From: Bacillota bacterium
GTDB lineage: Bacteria > Bacillota > Clostridia > Lachnospirales > Lachnospiraceae
NCBI GenBank assembly: GCA_023435895.1
Contig: JAEZLH010000029.1
Span: 1-64,000 of the forward strand
DNA: 64,000 nt
Reading direction: 5' to 3'
The notes beneath the pieces were generated by a model. That model searched no databases. It was not told the DNA's origin and saw only the letters and a program-made list of their open reading frames with translations. Within the stretch, counting starts at the first letter, position 1; every line of letters starts with the position of its first letter. Below, one piece after another: positions 17,697-27,142 of the stretch. Made by a program: the position numbers and the translations under genes.

Positions 17697-18908
17697 TTAT
17701 TTCTTTCTATTGGCAATATCCACTCGTTCCAGCTCTTCTTTATATCTCAACCGGTAATTAATGAACCGCACAAAGATTAATTTTAGGAATGCCCCAACCG
17801 GAACCGCTAAAAGCATACCGAGGAATCCCCCGACCGACCCGCCTATGATAATGGAAACCATAACAATCAATGGGTGGATCTGAATCGCATTGCTTAAAAG
17901 CTTGGGTCCGATAAAGTTACCATCAACCGCTTGAATAACAAACAATGCAATTAATGCAACAATCAATATCTTAAAGTCATTGTTGATTAGGCATACCACA
18001 GAAGTGCCCACATATGCCACGATTGGTCCGAAATACGGAATCAGATTACCAATACCCGCAAATACACCAATCAGAATTGCAAATTTCACTCCAATTACGG
18101 ATAGTGTGAAACTGATTAATACCATCATAACAAATGCATCTGTTAATTGCCCTCTAATATAACCAGAGAATACTTCATCCAAATCATGAGCCGTATTAAA
18201 GATTTTACGGTTAACATTCTCACTGAATAACGCTCTGCATACCTTCACAAAAAAGTTTGCAAACATTCTACCGTCTATCATAAAATAGAAACCAATAATA
18301 AAACTAAAGATAAAGGTTGTCATATATCCGGAGATATTTATAATAGAATTTGTTATTCCGGTGGCCATTGATTTAATTCCGTCCAGCATCATCTTTGATG
18401 CACTCTGTACATATTTATCCAACTCTTGAGATTGGAGATTTAACTCCTTCATCTTATCCTGAACGGAATTATAAAAATCATTTACCGACTTAAGATAAGA
18501 CTGCGCCAATGCAATGATATCACCAAAGTTTGCTACTCTTAATTGGTTCGATACCGTTGAAACCAGCAATGATATAAGACCTACAACAACCAGAAGGAAC
18601 AATAGCACTGCTGTAATAGCAGCCAAGGTTCTTGTAGAACCAAGCTTTTGAAAAGGCTTCCTTTTTTTTAATTTTCGATATTTATCTTCAAAGAAATTAA
18701 CGATCGGATCCATCAAGTAAGCAAACACAAACCCTAGGATAACTGGTTTCAGAAGATTTAATACCCAATTCATTTTTACTGTTATATATCCCATTACATC
18801 ACTTATATTGGTAAGCACCAAACTCAAGGAATATATAATTAAAACTGTAATAATTACATACAGAGATATTTGCATGTAATTTTTATTAATTCGATCTCTC
18901 CATTTCAT
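17697..18908 (-). CDS. AI-2E family transporter (PerM/YtvI-like permease)
   Basis: 403-residue membrane protein with two hydrophobic segments at the N-terminus, a central soluble stretch (about 110-185), and five to six C-terminal segments with the family pattern AGIGNLIPYFGPIVAY and IIGGSVGGFLGMLLAVPVGA. Family members export diverse substrates, including Na+ and signalling molecules; the substrate here is unknown. The ATG overlaps the stop of the cytidylate-kinase-like gene (TGATG), so the two are translationally coupled. Confidence 0.86.
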   Translation of the reverse strand: MKWRDRINKNYMQISLYVIITVLIIYSLSLVLTNISDVMGYITVKMNWVLNLLKPVILGFVFAYLMDPIVNFFEDKYRKLKKRKPFQKLGSTRTLAAITAVLLFLLVVVGLISLLVSTVSNQLRVANFGDIIALAQSYLKSVNDFYNSVQDKMKELNLQSQELDKYVQSASKMMLDGIKSMATGITNSIINISGYMTTFIFSFIIGFYFMIDGRMFANFFVKVCRALFSENVNRKIFNTAHDLDEVFSGYIRGQLTDAFVMMVLISFTLSVIGVKFAILIGVFAGIGNLIPYFGPIVAYVGTSVVCLINNDFKILIVALIALFVIQAVDGNFIGPKLLSNAIQIHPLIVMVSIIIGGSVGGFLGMLLAVPVGAFLKLIFVRFINYRLRYKEELERVDIANRKK

Positions 18909-19540
18909 CAGCCGGTTTTAGTTCCCCTTTCCTTGCATTCCAAATATTGAAAGATACATTCCACGGTATTATCAATTCCCACATAATCACTACGAATAGC
19001 CAAATGGTAATTCTCTGCTCTACCCCATTTTTCATCCGTATGATAATTATAATAATTCGCTCTTCTCCTGTCTTCTTTCAAAATCTCATCTTCAATTTTA
19101 TTTGCCTTAAATCCATATTGATCCACTACTCTTTTTTTGCGGAACTCCATATTTGCCCAAATAAATACATTGACTAGATTTTGGTGCTCTCTCAGTATAT
19201 AATCCGCACAACGCCCCACAATAACACAGGGTCCTTCCAGTCCTATCTTTCGAATCACATTGGATTGTGCAATATAAAGCTGATCATCCAAGGAGAGCTG
19301 TCCAAAATTCATCTCTTGTGATCCAAATGCGTTCATCCCCATAGCGATGGAATAGAGCAAGCTATTGGTGGCTTTTCTTTCTGCATTTTCAAAAGATCTT
19401 TCTGAAAAGCCTGTATCTTTGGATGCTCTTGTAATAATCTCGTTGTCGTAAAAGGGAACTCCCAACTTTTGTGCAAGTTTTGAACCTATTTCTCTGCCAC
19501 CACTACCAAATTGTCTGCTAATCGTTACAATTTGTTTCAT
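18908..19540 (-). CDS. Cytidylate kinase-like family protein
   Basis: 210 residues with an N-terminal P-loop variant (TISRQFGSGGREIGSKLAQ) and the AAA_26 cytidylate-kinase-like layout, including VIVGRCADYIL and KEDRRRANYY (substrate/LID region). These proteins are common in Clostridia beside unrelated genes; true CMP kinase activity is not established. First gene of a two-gene unit with the AI-2E transporter. TGCTATACT about 40 bases upstream may be an extended -10 box. Confidence 0.82.
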   Translation of the reverse strand: MKQIVTISRQFGSGGREIGSKLAQKLGVPFYDNEIITRASKDTGFSERSFENAERKATNSLLYSIAMGMNAFGSQEMNFGQLSLDDQLYIAQSNVIRKIGLEGPCVIVGRCADYILREHQNLVNVFIWANMEFRKKRVVDQYGFKANKIEDEILKEDRRRANYYNYHTDEKWGRAENYHLAIRSDYVGIDNTVECIFQYLECKERGTKTG

Positions 19541-19625
19541 AGCATGGCCCCCTTTCCTGGATTTATTTTCTTAATTATTAGTATAGCATAAAGCCATTGA
19601 ACGTAGAAGCCTTTTCAAATTATAA

Positions 19626-22199
19626 TTATATTAAAAAAACCAACTTCCAGTATAACTTTTTATAAAATGGCAGCTTCTGAAAGATTTTAGTTGACAGGCT
19701 TTGATGAAGTAATTCCACTGTTTTAATCTCTTCATCGGTAATCGTTCCTTGTCCAAATCTAGCCTTTCTAACGATTGACATAAAAGCAGAAAATGACGAC
19801 TGTTCTATATAATCAACCTGTTTCATTAAATACTCTTCAAAGTCCTCTGCGCCCTTTCCTTTCCCCTGAATAAGTTTATGGAAGGATAGCATCTTATCTG
19901 TCTCAACCAAGAGATAGAGCGCTCTCTTATTACGGTCAGGTGAATGAAGCATGTGATTGCGATGCCTTGTTCTCCAAGCAATTATCAATCCAAAAAGTGC
20001 CACAATCAATAGAATTGTAATACCAATTCCGATACTTTTCACACTAATATGAATACCATTCCCACCGGGTTTTGGAGTGTCGCTTTCCTGCTTATCAGGA
20101 GCCTTAGGTGTTACGGATGGATGATTATCTTGCTTTGGTGTTGGAGACGGGGTCAGAGTAGGTGTAGGGGTAGGTCCCTTGTTCTCCTCCAAAAGTTTAT
20201 CTATAGATGATAAATTATCCAAAGTAGTAAGGTCTGTAAAGTTATTGGAGGAAGGGGTGAACTCTACAGGGAACCATCCGCAACCCTCCAAATAAATTTC
20301 AACCCATGCATGTGCATCTCGGTCTGTGACTGTAACCTCAGCGGACATCTCATTCCAATTTTCCTTATAATCAGAACCATATACCATTACATTTTGATTG
20401 GGTTGTACATATTTTTCTTTCCCGCTGCGAACTACATACCCTTCTACATATCTTGCAGGAACCCCCATTGCACGGAGCATCAGGGTAGCCGCCGAAGCGT
20501 AATGAGCACAATATCCAACATGATTTTCATAAAGAAAATACTCTACAAAATCCTTTCCCGATGGCAGAGCCCCGGGAGAGAGGCTGTATTTTGTATTCTG
20601 GTTTAAATAATTCATAATATAGTTAATCTTAGTGGATAGCGGTGTTGAATCCGCCTTCAACTCCGGTGTACCAAAGTCCTGTTTTATGCGCTCCACTCCC
20701 TTATCTGGCAGTTGCGTATACACACTATTGACATAACTGCGGTAAAACTGCTCATATAAGGCATATTTTTTAAGGCGATCAATATTATTCGTAAAGAAGT
20801 TTACGCCGGACATATTCACATAAAAGTTAAAAAAGAAATTAAATTCATAACTATTACGCAATACCAGCGGAGCCATGTAAAGATCCTCTTCTTCATGGGT
20901 CTGGGTCACCTTATTAAAATCCGTAAAATAAGGAGCGTAGATAAAATTTTTATTAGCATTCTTGTACTCAATTTTCATGGTACCTTCCATGATATTGTAA
21001 GAACTGTCATACATGCCATCATTTGTAACAGAAGTCTCCTGATTTTGAGCAAAGGCAAACTGAAGCATCTGATTCGTCTGGTTTAACGGTTGGAAATATC
21101 GTTTATCCAGAATTGGCTGCATTTCTTTATAGCTCTTTTTATCCCCAGCAGCAAGCACATTCCATCGGCTACCGGTATAAACACTTCCCACGTAACCTTT
21201 CAGATATATACTATTATTGTTATTCGTTAAGGCATCATAGGGCAGTGTTACGATAAGCTGTTCATCATCATTAAACTCCACCTTACCTGTTTTACCAAGC
21301 TTACCTCCACTTAACCCTCCAATGGTTTTCGTACCTCCGAACAGACTAAAATCCTGAAAAGATTGAATCATATCATTATAAGAAAAATTATTCATGGCAG
21401 TTTGGATTTCGGATTTGGCGGTTTTAATCTCTTTCACCTTATGATAATTTTCATCATTAATAAATAACTTTAATATTACAAATAACACGATTGTGAATAA
21501 GCTGATCCATATAGCGGCTCGGCTGTTTATCCTATGTATTAAATTCTTCTGTTCCTTTGACACAACCCGATTTAAAGAAAGACCGGATCTTGACAGATAT
21601 AGCATAATCACAATGTAACAAAGCAGCAAACGCTCTGACGGAACCATTCCGAACAGAAAAATTGCAACCAATGGCATACTAAAAATCAGGCTTGTTACTG
21701 TAAGCAAACGACTTTTCATAATTCCCACTGCTAACAGTGCAATGAGTGGAATTATAATCGTAATCATCAGCATTGTGCTATCTCTCATTGCGGATTCTTT
21801 ATTTGCAAGGTAATGGGGCAGATTATAACCGTAATAAGTAGAAATCCGATCAATGACCAGATTCTCAAAAAGATAAAACCCATTTGTAATCGATGGTAAT
21901 ATAATATACAAATAAAAGCCGTAGCATAAAATCCCCATATATGCCTTAATCATATGAAAGGAAGGTATTAAACAAAGACCATAGATAATCCCAGTACATA
22001 ATACAACTGCCGCAAATACCTCTATAATATTAAACAAGACCCCAAGTCCTTCTCTTAATGCAAATGTAAAGCAAAGAGTGCCAAACAATATCATTAAGAA
22101 TTGAACAATTCTGGGTACGATTTGATTGTTATTATTTTTATCCTCAGACAAATGCACGGTTTGATTTATTTTCAGACCGTCTTGTAGTAGCTTATTCAT
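19626..22199 (-). CDS. Membrane-anchored transglutaminase-like protein
   Basis: 857 residues. About eight hydrophobic segments fill the first 260 residues, then comes a large extracytoplasmic region with a transglutaminase-like core: the Cys in GYCAHYASAATLMLRAMG (about 560), the His in DAHAWVEIY and the Asp region in GWFPVEFTPSS. A Thr/Pro linker (TPTPTLTPSPTP) and one more membrane segment precede a cytoplasmic DUF4129-like tail. Third gene of a MoxR-DUF58-transglutaminase operon. Such operons are widespread; a role in assembling or processing a cell-surface component is inferred. Confidence 0.87.
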   Translation of the reverse strand: MNKLLQDGLKINQTVHLSEDKNNNNQIVPRIVQFLMILFGTLCFTFALREGLGVLFNIIEVFAAVVLCTGIIYGLCLIPSFHMIKAYMGILCYGFYLYIILPSITNGFYLFENLVIDRISTYYGYNLPHYLANKESAMRDSTMLMITIIIPLIALLAVGIMKSRLLTVTSLIFSMPLVAIFLFGMVPSERLLLCYIVIMLYLSRSGLSLNRVVSKEQKNLIHRINSRAAIWISLFTIVLFVILKLFINDENYHKVKEIKTAKSEIQTAMNNFSYNDMIQSFQDFSLFGGTKTIGGLSGGKLGKTGKVEFNDDEQLIVTLPYDALTNNNNSIYLKGYVGSVYTGSRWNVLAAGDKKSYKEMQPILDKRYFQPLNQTNQMLQFAFAQNQETSVTNDGMYDSSYNIMEGTMKIEYKNANKNFIYAPYFTDFNKVTQTHEEEDLYMAPLVLRNSYEFNFFFNFYVNMSGVNFFTNNIDRLKKYALYEQFYRSYVNSVYTQLPDKGVERIKQDFGTPELKADSTPLSTKINYIMNYLNQNTKYSLSPGALPSGKDFVEYFLYENHVGYCAHYASAATLMLRAMGVPARYVEGYVVRSGKEKYVQPNQNVMVYGSDYKENWNEMSAEVTVTDRDAHAWVEIYLEGCGWFPVEFTPSSNNFTDLTTLDNLSSIDKLLEENKGPTPTPTLTPSPTPKQDNHPSVTPKAPDKQESDTPKPGGNGIHISVKSIGIGITILLIVALFGLIIAWRTRHRNHMLHSPDRNKRALYLLVETDKMLSFHKLIQGKGKGAEDFEEYLMKQVDYIEQSSFSAFMSIVRKARFGQGTITDEEIKTVELLHQSLSTKIFQKLPFYKKLYWKLVFLI

Positions 22200-22213
22200 A
22201 TTGCACCCCGTCT

Positions 22214-23425
22214 CTAGCCTAATGTTAACACTTCCATACTCTGTTTCAGATTAACGATATCAATCGACCATGTATCTATTCCAAATTCCTCACACTGCTG
22301 AAGAAGCTCTTTGGAAGAGGCTTCTATTTCCTTATCTTGCTTGTCCTTAAGATAAAGGATATGCTTATACTGCGTTTTCAACATACTGAACGATTGCGTC
22401 CATTCCGGTGCAATTCCTCGGGTTATAAAATACGTATCCGCATATTGTTCATGAGGAAATTGAGACAGGTAGGAAGATATAATATCGGACTTGTTCTGAT
22501 ATGGAACTGCATTCAACAATCCATTCAGCGCCTCAAACAAATCTTCTTCCTGAGTAATTCTTATTCTCGTACATACCCCGCTTTCCTCATCGGACCAACA
22601 GATGTAATGCACCTGCTGTTTCATTACAAAGGTATAGGAAATCGATAACGCACATTCCAAAATGGCATCCATATAATAGAGCCTTGTTTCTCCCTTGGGT
22701 ACACATAAATTCAGGAATATAAGAATGGAACTGTTCAAGGGATAACTTAATTCCTTAATCATCAGCTGATCCACTTTACTGCTCAATTTCCAATGAATTC
22801 TTTGCGGACGATCTCCTTCCCTGTATTCCCTTATTTCAAATACTTCTGAAGGGTCATCCCCCTTCTTAGTAGGATGATAGCTATCGCTTTCTACGATCAG
22901 TGCATTCTTCGTTGCGCTAAACTCTGTCAGTTCATAATAGCGAGGTAAAATCGCGACTTTGGCTGTTTTGTTCACTTTTTTCTTTAGGGAAAACAATTTA
23001 AAGTAATCAAAAACACGCACACAATCCACCGATACCAAAAGATTCCCTGCACATTCAGAATATAAAGTACAGGTTACAGAAGTTCCCGTTTTTGCATCGA
23101 TCGGAATAATAAAATTCTTCTTGAATATTCTGTCGGAATACGAATTTTGATATGTCAAGAATATCTTAACGAAAGAAATCGGAAATTCAGTGGGATTATT
23201 CAGTTTCACCGTTATTGGCAATCTATCTCCTTTATTAACAATATGAACTGTACTAAAGACATCCACTGAAATCATACTTTTACAATACAGGCATACACCA
23301 TATAATAGAACCGGCAAAATACATAAGGTTATAAATATAATTCCTGTATAGTAGGTATCATAAAGAATTGAAATTACTCCAGTAAATAATAATAGAGCCA
23401 GATATTTCAACTTGTTCTTAAGCAT
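22214..23425 (-). CDS. DUF58 domain protein
   Basis: 403 residues: two N-terminal membrane segments, a beta-rich region, and the DUF58 motif DPSEVFEIREYREGDRPQRI followed by HWKLSS, near residues 185-215. The C-terminal part resembles a von Willebrand A-type fold without a complete MIDAS motif. Sits between moxR and the transglutaminase gene, 17 and 14 bases away, so one operon. Thought to be the partner of the MoxR ATPase; its exact role is unknown. Confidence 0.85.
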   Translation of the reverse strand: MLKNKLKYLALLLFTGVISILYDTYYTGIIFITLCILPVLLYGVCLYCKSMISVDVFSTVHIVNKGDRLPITVKLNNPTEFPISFVKIFLTYQNSYSDRIFKKNFIIPIDAKTGTSVTCTLYSECAGNLLVSVDCVRVFDYFKLFSLKKKVNKTAKVAILPRYYELTEFSATKNALIVESDSYHPTKKGDDPSEVFEIREYREGDRPQRIHWKLSSKVDQLMIKELSYPLNSSILIFLNLCVPKGETRLYYMDAILECALSISYTFVMKQQVHYICWSDEESGVCTRIRITQEEDLFEALNGLLNAVPYQNKSDIISSYLSQFPHEQYADTYFITRGIAPEWTQSFSMLKTQYKHILYLKDKQDKEIEASSKELLQQCEEFGIDTWSIDIVNLKQSMEVLTLG

Positions 23426-23442
23426 GTCACACCGCGACCTTT

Positions 23443-24405
23443 CTAAACATTAGCATATGCTTCCTTTGCTACAATTCTAGGGGCTTTCACTGATCGCAGA
23501 ACATCATCCAATATATCATAAACCGTGACATTGTTAACTCTTGCCTTAGGCTTTAGGATAATTCTATGTGCAGCCACATCCTTAAATATAAACTGAACAT
23601 CGGAGGGAATTACAAAATCTCTCATATTCAAAAAGGCGGTTGCCTTTACCATGTTCATAATAGCTAAAGAACCTCTCGGGCTTACTCCCAGGTCAATGAG
23701 CGGATTCTCTCTTGTCTGCTGTACCAACATTGCGATATATTCATAAATAGAGTCATGAAGGTATACCTCTTCCACCATGCTTTGAATCGCTTGAATGTCT
23801 TCTTTCCCAAGTATTCTGGTCACAAACTCCAGTGGATTGACACTTTGGCGCTCCTTCAAGATTCCGATCTCGCTCTGCAAATCAGGATAACCCATACTTA
23901 GTCTTACCATGAAACGATCCAGCTGGGATTCCGGAAGCATCTGGGTACCGATTGATCCGATCGGGTTTTGAGTAGCAATTACCACAAAGGGTCTGGGTAC
24001 TTCTTTGGTATAGCCATCCACTGTAACTCTGCCTTCTTCCATAACTTCCAATAAGGCGGACTGCGTCTTGGAGGAAGTTCGATTAATCTCATCTGCTAGG
24101 AACAAATTACACATTATTGCACCTGGCTTGTACTGATATCCTTCCCCATCCTTATTCAGAAGATGGAAACCTACAACATCGGTAGGCAAAACATCGGGGG
24201 TAAATTGAAGACGACGATAATCAAGCTCCATCGCCTTGGAAAATGCGAGCGCCATAGTAGTCTTACCTACGCCGGGGTTGTCCTCTAATAAAATATGACC
24301 TTTGGCGATCATTGCACACAAAACTTTACTGATTACTAATCTTTTTCCGACCACAACCTTACTTACTTCATTGATTATTTCGACCGCTTTATTATAATAT
24401 TCCAC
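23443..24405 (-). CDS. MoxR family AAA+ ATPase
   Basis: 320-residue AAA_3 ATPase, a chaperone-like regulator. Walker A is EDNPGVGKTT, Walker B LFLADEINR, sensor 1 VVIATQNP, and the arginine-finger region is ESQLDRFMVRLS. The GTG at 24405 is chosen because AAGGGAG lies nine bases upstream. The ATG at 24429 has no ribosome site and lies at about the predicted transcription start. First gene of the operon with the DUF58 and transglutaminase genes. Confidence 0.88.
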   Translation of the reverse strand: MEYYNKAVEIINEVSKVVVGKRLVISKVLCAMIAKGHILLEDNPGVGKTTMALAFSKAMELDYRRLQFTPDVLPTDVVGFHLLNKDGEGYQYKPGAIMCNLFLADEINRTSSKTQSALLEVMEEGRVTVDGYTKEVPRPFVVIATQNPIGSIGTQMLPESQLDRFMVRLSMGYPDLQSEIGILKERQSVNPLEFVTRILGKEDIQAIQSMVEEVYLHDSIYEYIAMLVQQTRENPLIDLGVSPRGSLAIMNMVKATAFLNMRDFVIPSDVQFIFKDVAAHRIILKPKARVNNVTVYDILDDVLRSVKAPRIVAKEAYANV

Positions 24406-24437
24406 TGATTCATTCTCCCTTAATAGCATTTTTTTAC

Positions 24438-24465
24438 ATTATAACACGAAATATGCAGAAATCAA
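24438..24465 (-). promoter_or_regulatory. Promoter for the moxR operon
   Basis: TTGATT (24465-24460), a 16-base spacer and TATAAT (24443-24438) with an extended TGT. It supports the internal GTG start of the moxR gene. Confidence 0.68.
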
Positions 24466-24647
24466 AGATATGTATTGATAATAATTCATACTATTTGGTA
24501 ATAATAATACATCCCTCCTGAGCAGAAACATAGAAAAAGTTGATGGAACTGATGTAAAATATATCCATAATCTCTAGTAAAAAATATTCCCGAAAAATAA
24601 ACAGATAAACATTTTTAAGTATATTTTGTGAAGATAAGACCTTTGTA

Positions 24648-24675
24648 TTGACTTATATTTTAAAATTGATAAAAT
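24648..24675 (+). promoter_or_regulatory. Promoter for the PpiC-like gene
   Basis: TTGACT (24648-24653), a 16-base spacer and TAAAAT (24670-24675) preceded by TGA. Confidence 0.65.
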
Positions 24676-24707
24676 TAGTAATGAGAATACTATGGAGGTA
24701 GCAAAAA

Positions 24708-25805
24708 GTGAACAATTCGAAGAAATTGAGAACTAAAAAAGAAAAAGAAATAAAAAAGAGCGAAAAGCCCATAACCAGTATATCCAAACCCTGGTTGATA
24801 ACAGCATTAGTTTTAGTGGTAATGTTAATCGGTGGTCTGATCTTTGATCAGCTATACACTCCGAACATTATGAAAGTGGACGGGAAAAAGTATAGCTTAC
24901 AGGATTTATCCTACTATTTCTATTCAGTAGAATCCAACTATGCGTCCTATAATTCCATGTTTGGCGGATCCTCTTGGGACATGCCTATTAATGAAGACGG
25001 TACAACCATGAGAGAACAAGCAAAGAAAGATGCTGTAAATGAATCCTTAAGAGCAGTCATCCTCTCAAACGAAGCAGTGAAAAAGGGTTATAAATTGACG
25101 GATGAAGAGAAGAAGACCGTTGATTCCACTGTAAACTCTTTACTTAAGAGTCAGTTTTCCAAAGAAGTCATCAACAAAAATCATTTTACCAAATCCTATT
25201 TGAAAAAAATTATCGAAGGAACTACTCTTGTTTCAAGGTTCCGTGAGGACAAGCTGAAAGAAGCTAAAATTGACAAGGATAAAATCACAGCCGGCATATC
25301 AAAAGATAAATTCAGACAATATGACATTGAATATCTTTATGCTGCAACAGAGAAAACTGATTCAGAAGGCAAAACAACCAAATTTTCCGAAGCAGATAAA
25401 AAAGCTGCTTATGAAAAGCTGCAATCCTACTATGATAAATCAAAAACAACTAAGGACTGGTCAAAACTTGTTCCTACCGATGAAACAGCCATCATTTATA
25501 AGACCTTAAGTTTCATTAAGGAGGATTCAACAACCTTTTCCGATGACTTCAAAGCAAAGATTCTAGCAATGAAAAATGGTGATGTCAGTGAATTGACGGA
25601 ATCTACTAACGGCTATTTCATTGTTCGTATGGTTGAGAACAATTCTACCAAGCGTTATGAGAGCGAAGTACAATCTGCTATCACAACTGCAGAGAATCAG
25701 GCTTTTGATAAGATTTATGAAGATATCAAAAAATCCCATCCAAACAAGCTTAACGACGGTTCTATTAAGCGTTTAAAAATGGGCGCATTAACTATCACAG
25801 AATAA
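24708..25805 (+). CDS. Membrane-anchored PpiC/SurA-like peptidyl-prolyl isomerase (foldase)
   Basis: 365 residues: a Lys-rich cytoplasmic N-terminus, one membrane anchor (about 30-47), a SurA_N-like helical region (about 75-180), and a parvulin-like segment around 195-335 that includes the typical AMKNGDVSELTESTNGYFIV. Likely helps fold exported proteins outside the membrane, like PrsA, though no lipobox is present. The start is GTG with GGAGGT nine bases upstream. Catalytic competence cannot be judged from sequence. Confidence 0.8.
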   Translation: MNNSKKLRTKKEKEIKKSEKPITSISKPWLITALVLVVMLIGGLIFDQLYTPNIMKVDGKKYSLQDLSYYFYSVESNYASYNSMFGGSSWDMPINEDGTTMREQAKKDAVNESLRAVILSNEAVKKGYKLTDEEKKTVDSTVNSLLKSQFSKEVINKNHFTKSYLKKIIEGTTLVSRFREDKLKEAKIDKDKITAGISKDKFRQYDIEYLYAATEKTDSEGKTTKFSEADKKAAYEKLQSYYDKSKTTKDWSKLVPTDETAIIYKTLSFIKEDSTTFSDDFKAKILAMKNGDVSELTESTNGYFIVRMVENNSTKRYESEVQSAITTAENQAFDKIYEDIKKSHPNKLNDGSIKRLKMGALTITE

Positions 25806-25816
25806 AAGCCAATATT

Positions 25817-25861
25817 AATACCCCCTCCTCTGTAACTCTTGTTGCAGATAAGGGGGTATTA
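25817..25861 (+). terminator. Terminator after the PpiC-like gene
   Basis: AATACCCCCT pairs with AGGGGGTATT, with a T-containing tail, 12 bases after the stop codon. Confidence 0.8.
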
Positions 25862-25942
25862 TTGCAAAAACGTTTATTTCGATGAATAATCCTCTTTCCA
25901 GTTGCCATAATATATGTGACTATCTATTGAAAGGAGAGCGTT

Positions 25943-26095
25943 ATGGCAAAGAACAAGGATAACCGTATGAAAAACAGTTCAAAAAATTCTTCCTCGAATC
26001 AGTCCAAGAATAATAATTCTGGCAATTCCATGAAGGATAGTGTTGCTCAGTTCCCTGATAATCGTCCGTCACGCAGTGGCCCTGGCGGCGAATAA
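25943..26095 (+). CDS. Small hydrophilic Asn/Ser-rich protein (50 residues)
   Basis: Begins MAKNKDNRMKNSSKNSS and ends FPDNRPSRSGPGGE. AAAGGAGAG lies six bases before the ATG, and the stop is followed by a strong terminator, so this is very likely a real gene even though it is short. The composition (Asn, Ser, Lys; no hydrophobic core) is like that of small spore proteins of Firmicutes, but no named family is recognised. Function unknown. Confidence 0.7.
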   Translation: MAKNKDNRMKNSSKNSSSNQSKNNNSGNSMKDSVAQFPDNRPSRSGPGGE

Positions 26096-26118
26096 TATCG
26101 CACAGGATGATGCAAATG

Positions 26119-26203
26119 TTAGGAGGGGCTGTTATAAAGAAGCAATCCGTTTTGATGAATATTTACCATAGGATTTATTCTTTATAGCAGCCCCTCCTAT
26201 CTT
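26119..26203. terminator. Bidirectional terminator between the small gene and the DUF3298 gene
   Basis: AGGAGGGGCTG...TAAAGAA pairs with TTCTTTATAGC...CCCCTCCT. It separates two convergent genes. Confidence 0.75.
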
Positions 26204-26209
26204 TCACTC

Positions 26210-26890
26210 TTAGCATTCCGGTTGGCGAGGACCTTCCTCACGATACGGAATAACAAAACTTGGCAACCCGGAAGCGTATGGTGCGATGTCATATTGCTGG
26301 AAGTATAGGACTAGCCCCTCCGGTGTTAGATAAAAATTATTTTGCTTAAAGGTATCTACCACCAATTGTTTATAGTTCTCAAAATACATACCATTACCTG
26401 TGGCAATCTGAACATTAATCTGTGTTATGATTTCCTGTATAATTTGCTCTTTATAATTGCTGTTATTCGGATAAAAATCTTTTAATTCCATTCTTCTGCT
26501 TCGCTGTAAATCCCAAGTATCGGAGCTGCGAACCGTAAGTCCGTGAGCCCCTCCTGAGTATTCATACTGATCAAAGTAGAGACTTAGTGCACAATTTTGA
26601 TTATAGGGTACTTCATAGTTAACATAGGCTTCAAACTCACGTACCGGATAACCATGTGCTACAGAATATTCGTATTCTGCAATTGCCATCTGATACAGAT
26701 TCATTACATTATTTTTTTGATACATTAACGCTTTGGTTCTGTATAGATTATTCAATTTTGCCATCATATTATAATAGGTGCCTGATATAAATTTGGGGTA
26801 TTTAATTGTATATTTTAGGACAACATGATTTTTATAAAACAAGTCCTGCTTCAGCTGCTTTTCTTTAACCAGAACCTGATAATTGTTCAA
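26210..26890 (-). CDS. DUF3298 (RsiV/PdaC-like) domain protein
   Basis: 226 residues. The N-terminal half resembles DUF4163 and the C-terminal half DUF3298, with YEYSGGAHGLT near 110 and FYLTPEGLVLYFQQYDIAPY plus ASG at the end. These domains occur outside the membrane in RsiV (lysozyme sensor) and PdaC, but no signal peptide or membrane segment is visible here. The start is TTG at 26890, with AGGAG nine bases upstream; no ATG fits. Monocistronic. Role unknown. Confidence 0.75.
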   Translation of the reverse strand: MNNYQVLVKEKQLKQDLFYKNHVVLKYTIKYPKFISGTYYNMMAKLNNLYRTKALMYQKNNVMNLYQMAIAEYEYSVAHGYPVREFEAYVNYEVPYNQNCALSLYFDQYEYSGGAHGLTVRSSDTWDLQRSRRMELKDFYPNNSNYKEQIIQEIITQINVQIATGNGMYFENYKQLVVDTFKQNNFYLTPEGLVLYFQQYDIAPYASGLPSFVIPYREEGPRQPEC

Positions 26891-27002
26891 TTATCAGCAC
26901 TCCTAACATATTTTCTTATCACATCATATGTCGAGTTGTCCATAAATATGCTATAACCTTGCTTTGCTCAGTTTTTAAACTATTGGCTATCTTACTTCTA
27001 CG

Positions 27003-27111
27003 CTCCAGTCTTTGTACTCCAATGCAATCTTATTTCTCTACTCCAGTCTTTATACTCCATTGCAATCTTATTTCTCTACTCAGCTCATTGTACTCCATGC
27101 AATCCATATTA
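27003..27111. repeat. 38-bp tandem repeats, about three copies
   Basis: 27003-27040 and 27041-27078 are 38-bp units differing at two or three bases (CTCCAGTCTTTGTACTCC, then AATGCAATCTTATTTCTCTA); a shortened third copy starts at 27079. A degenerate match (CTCAGTTCTTTGTA) reaches the nifV-alpha 3' end. No ORF or CRISPR-like spacer layout. Confidence 0.8.
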
Positions 27112-27142
27112 CTGAACTTAGTTCGTAGCATACCAAAGTTTA

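Noticed and set aside
27003..27111. Possible CRISPR array
   Set aside because: Units are contiguous without unique spacers; no cas genes nearby.
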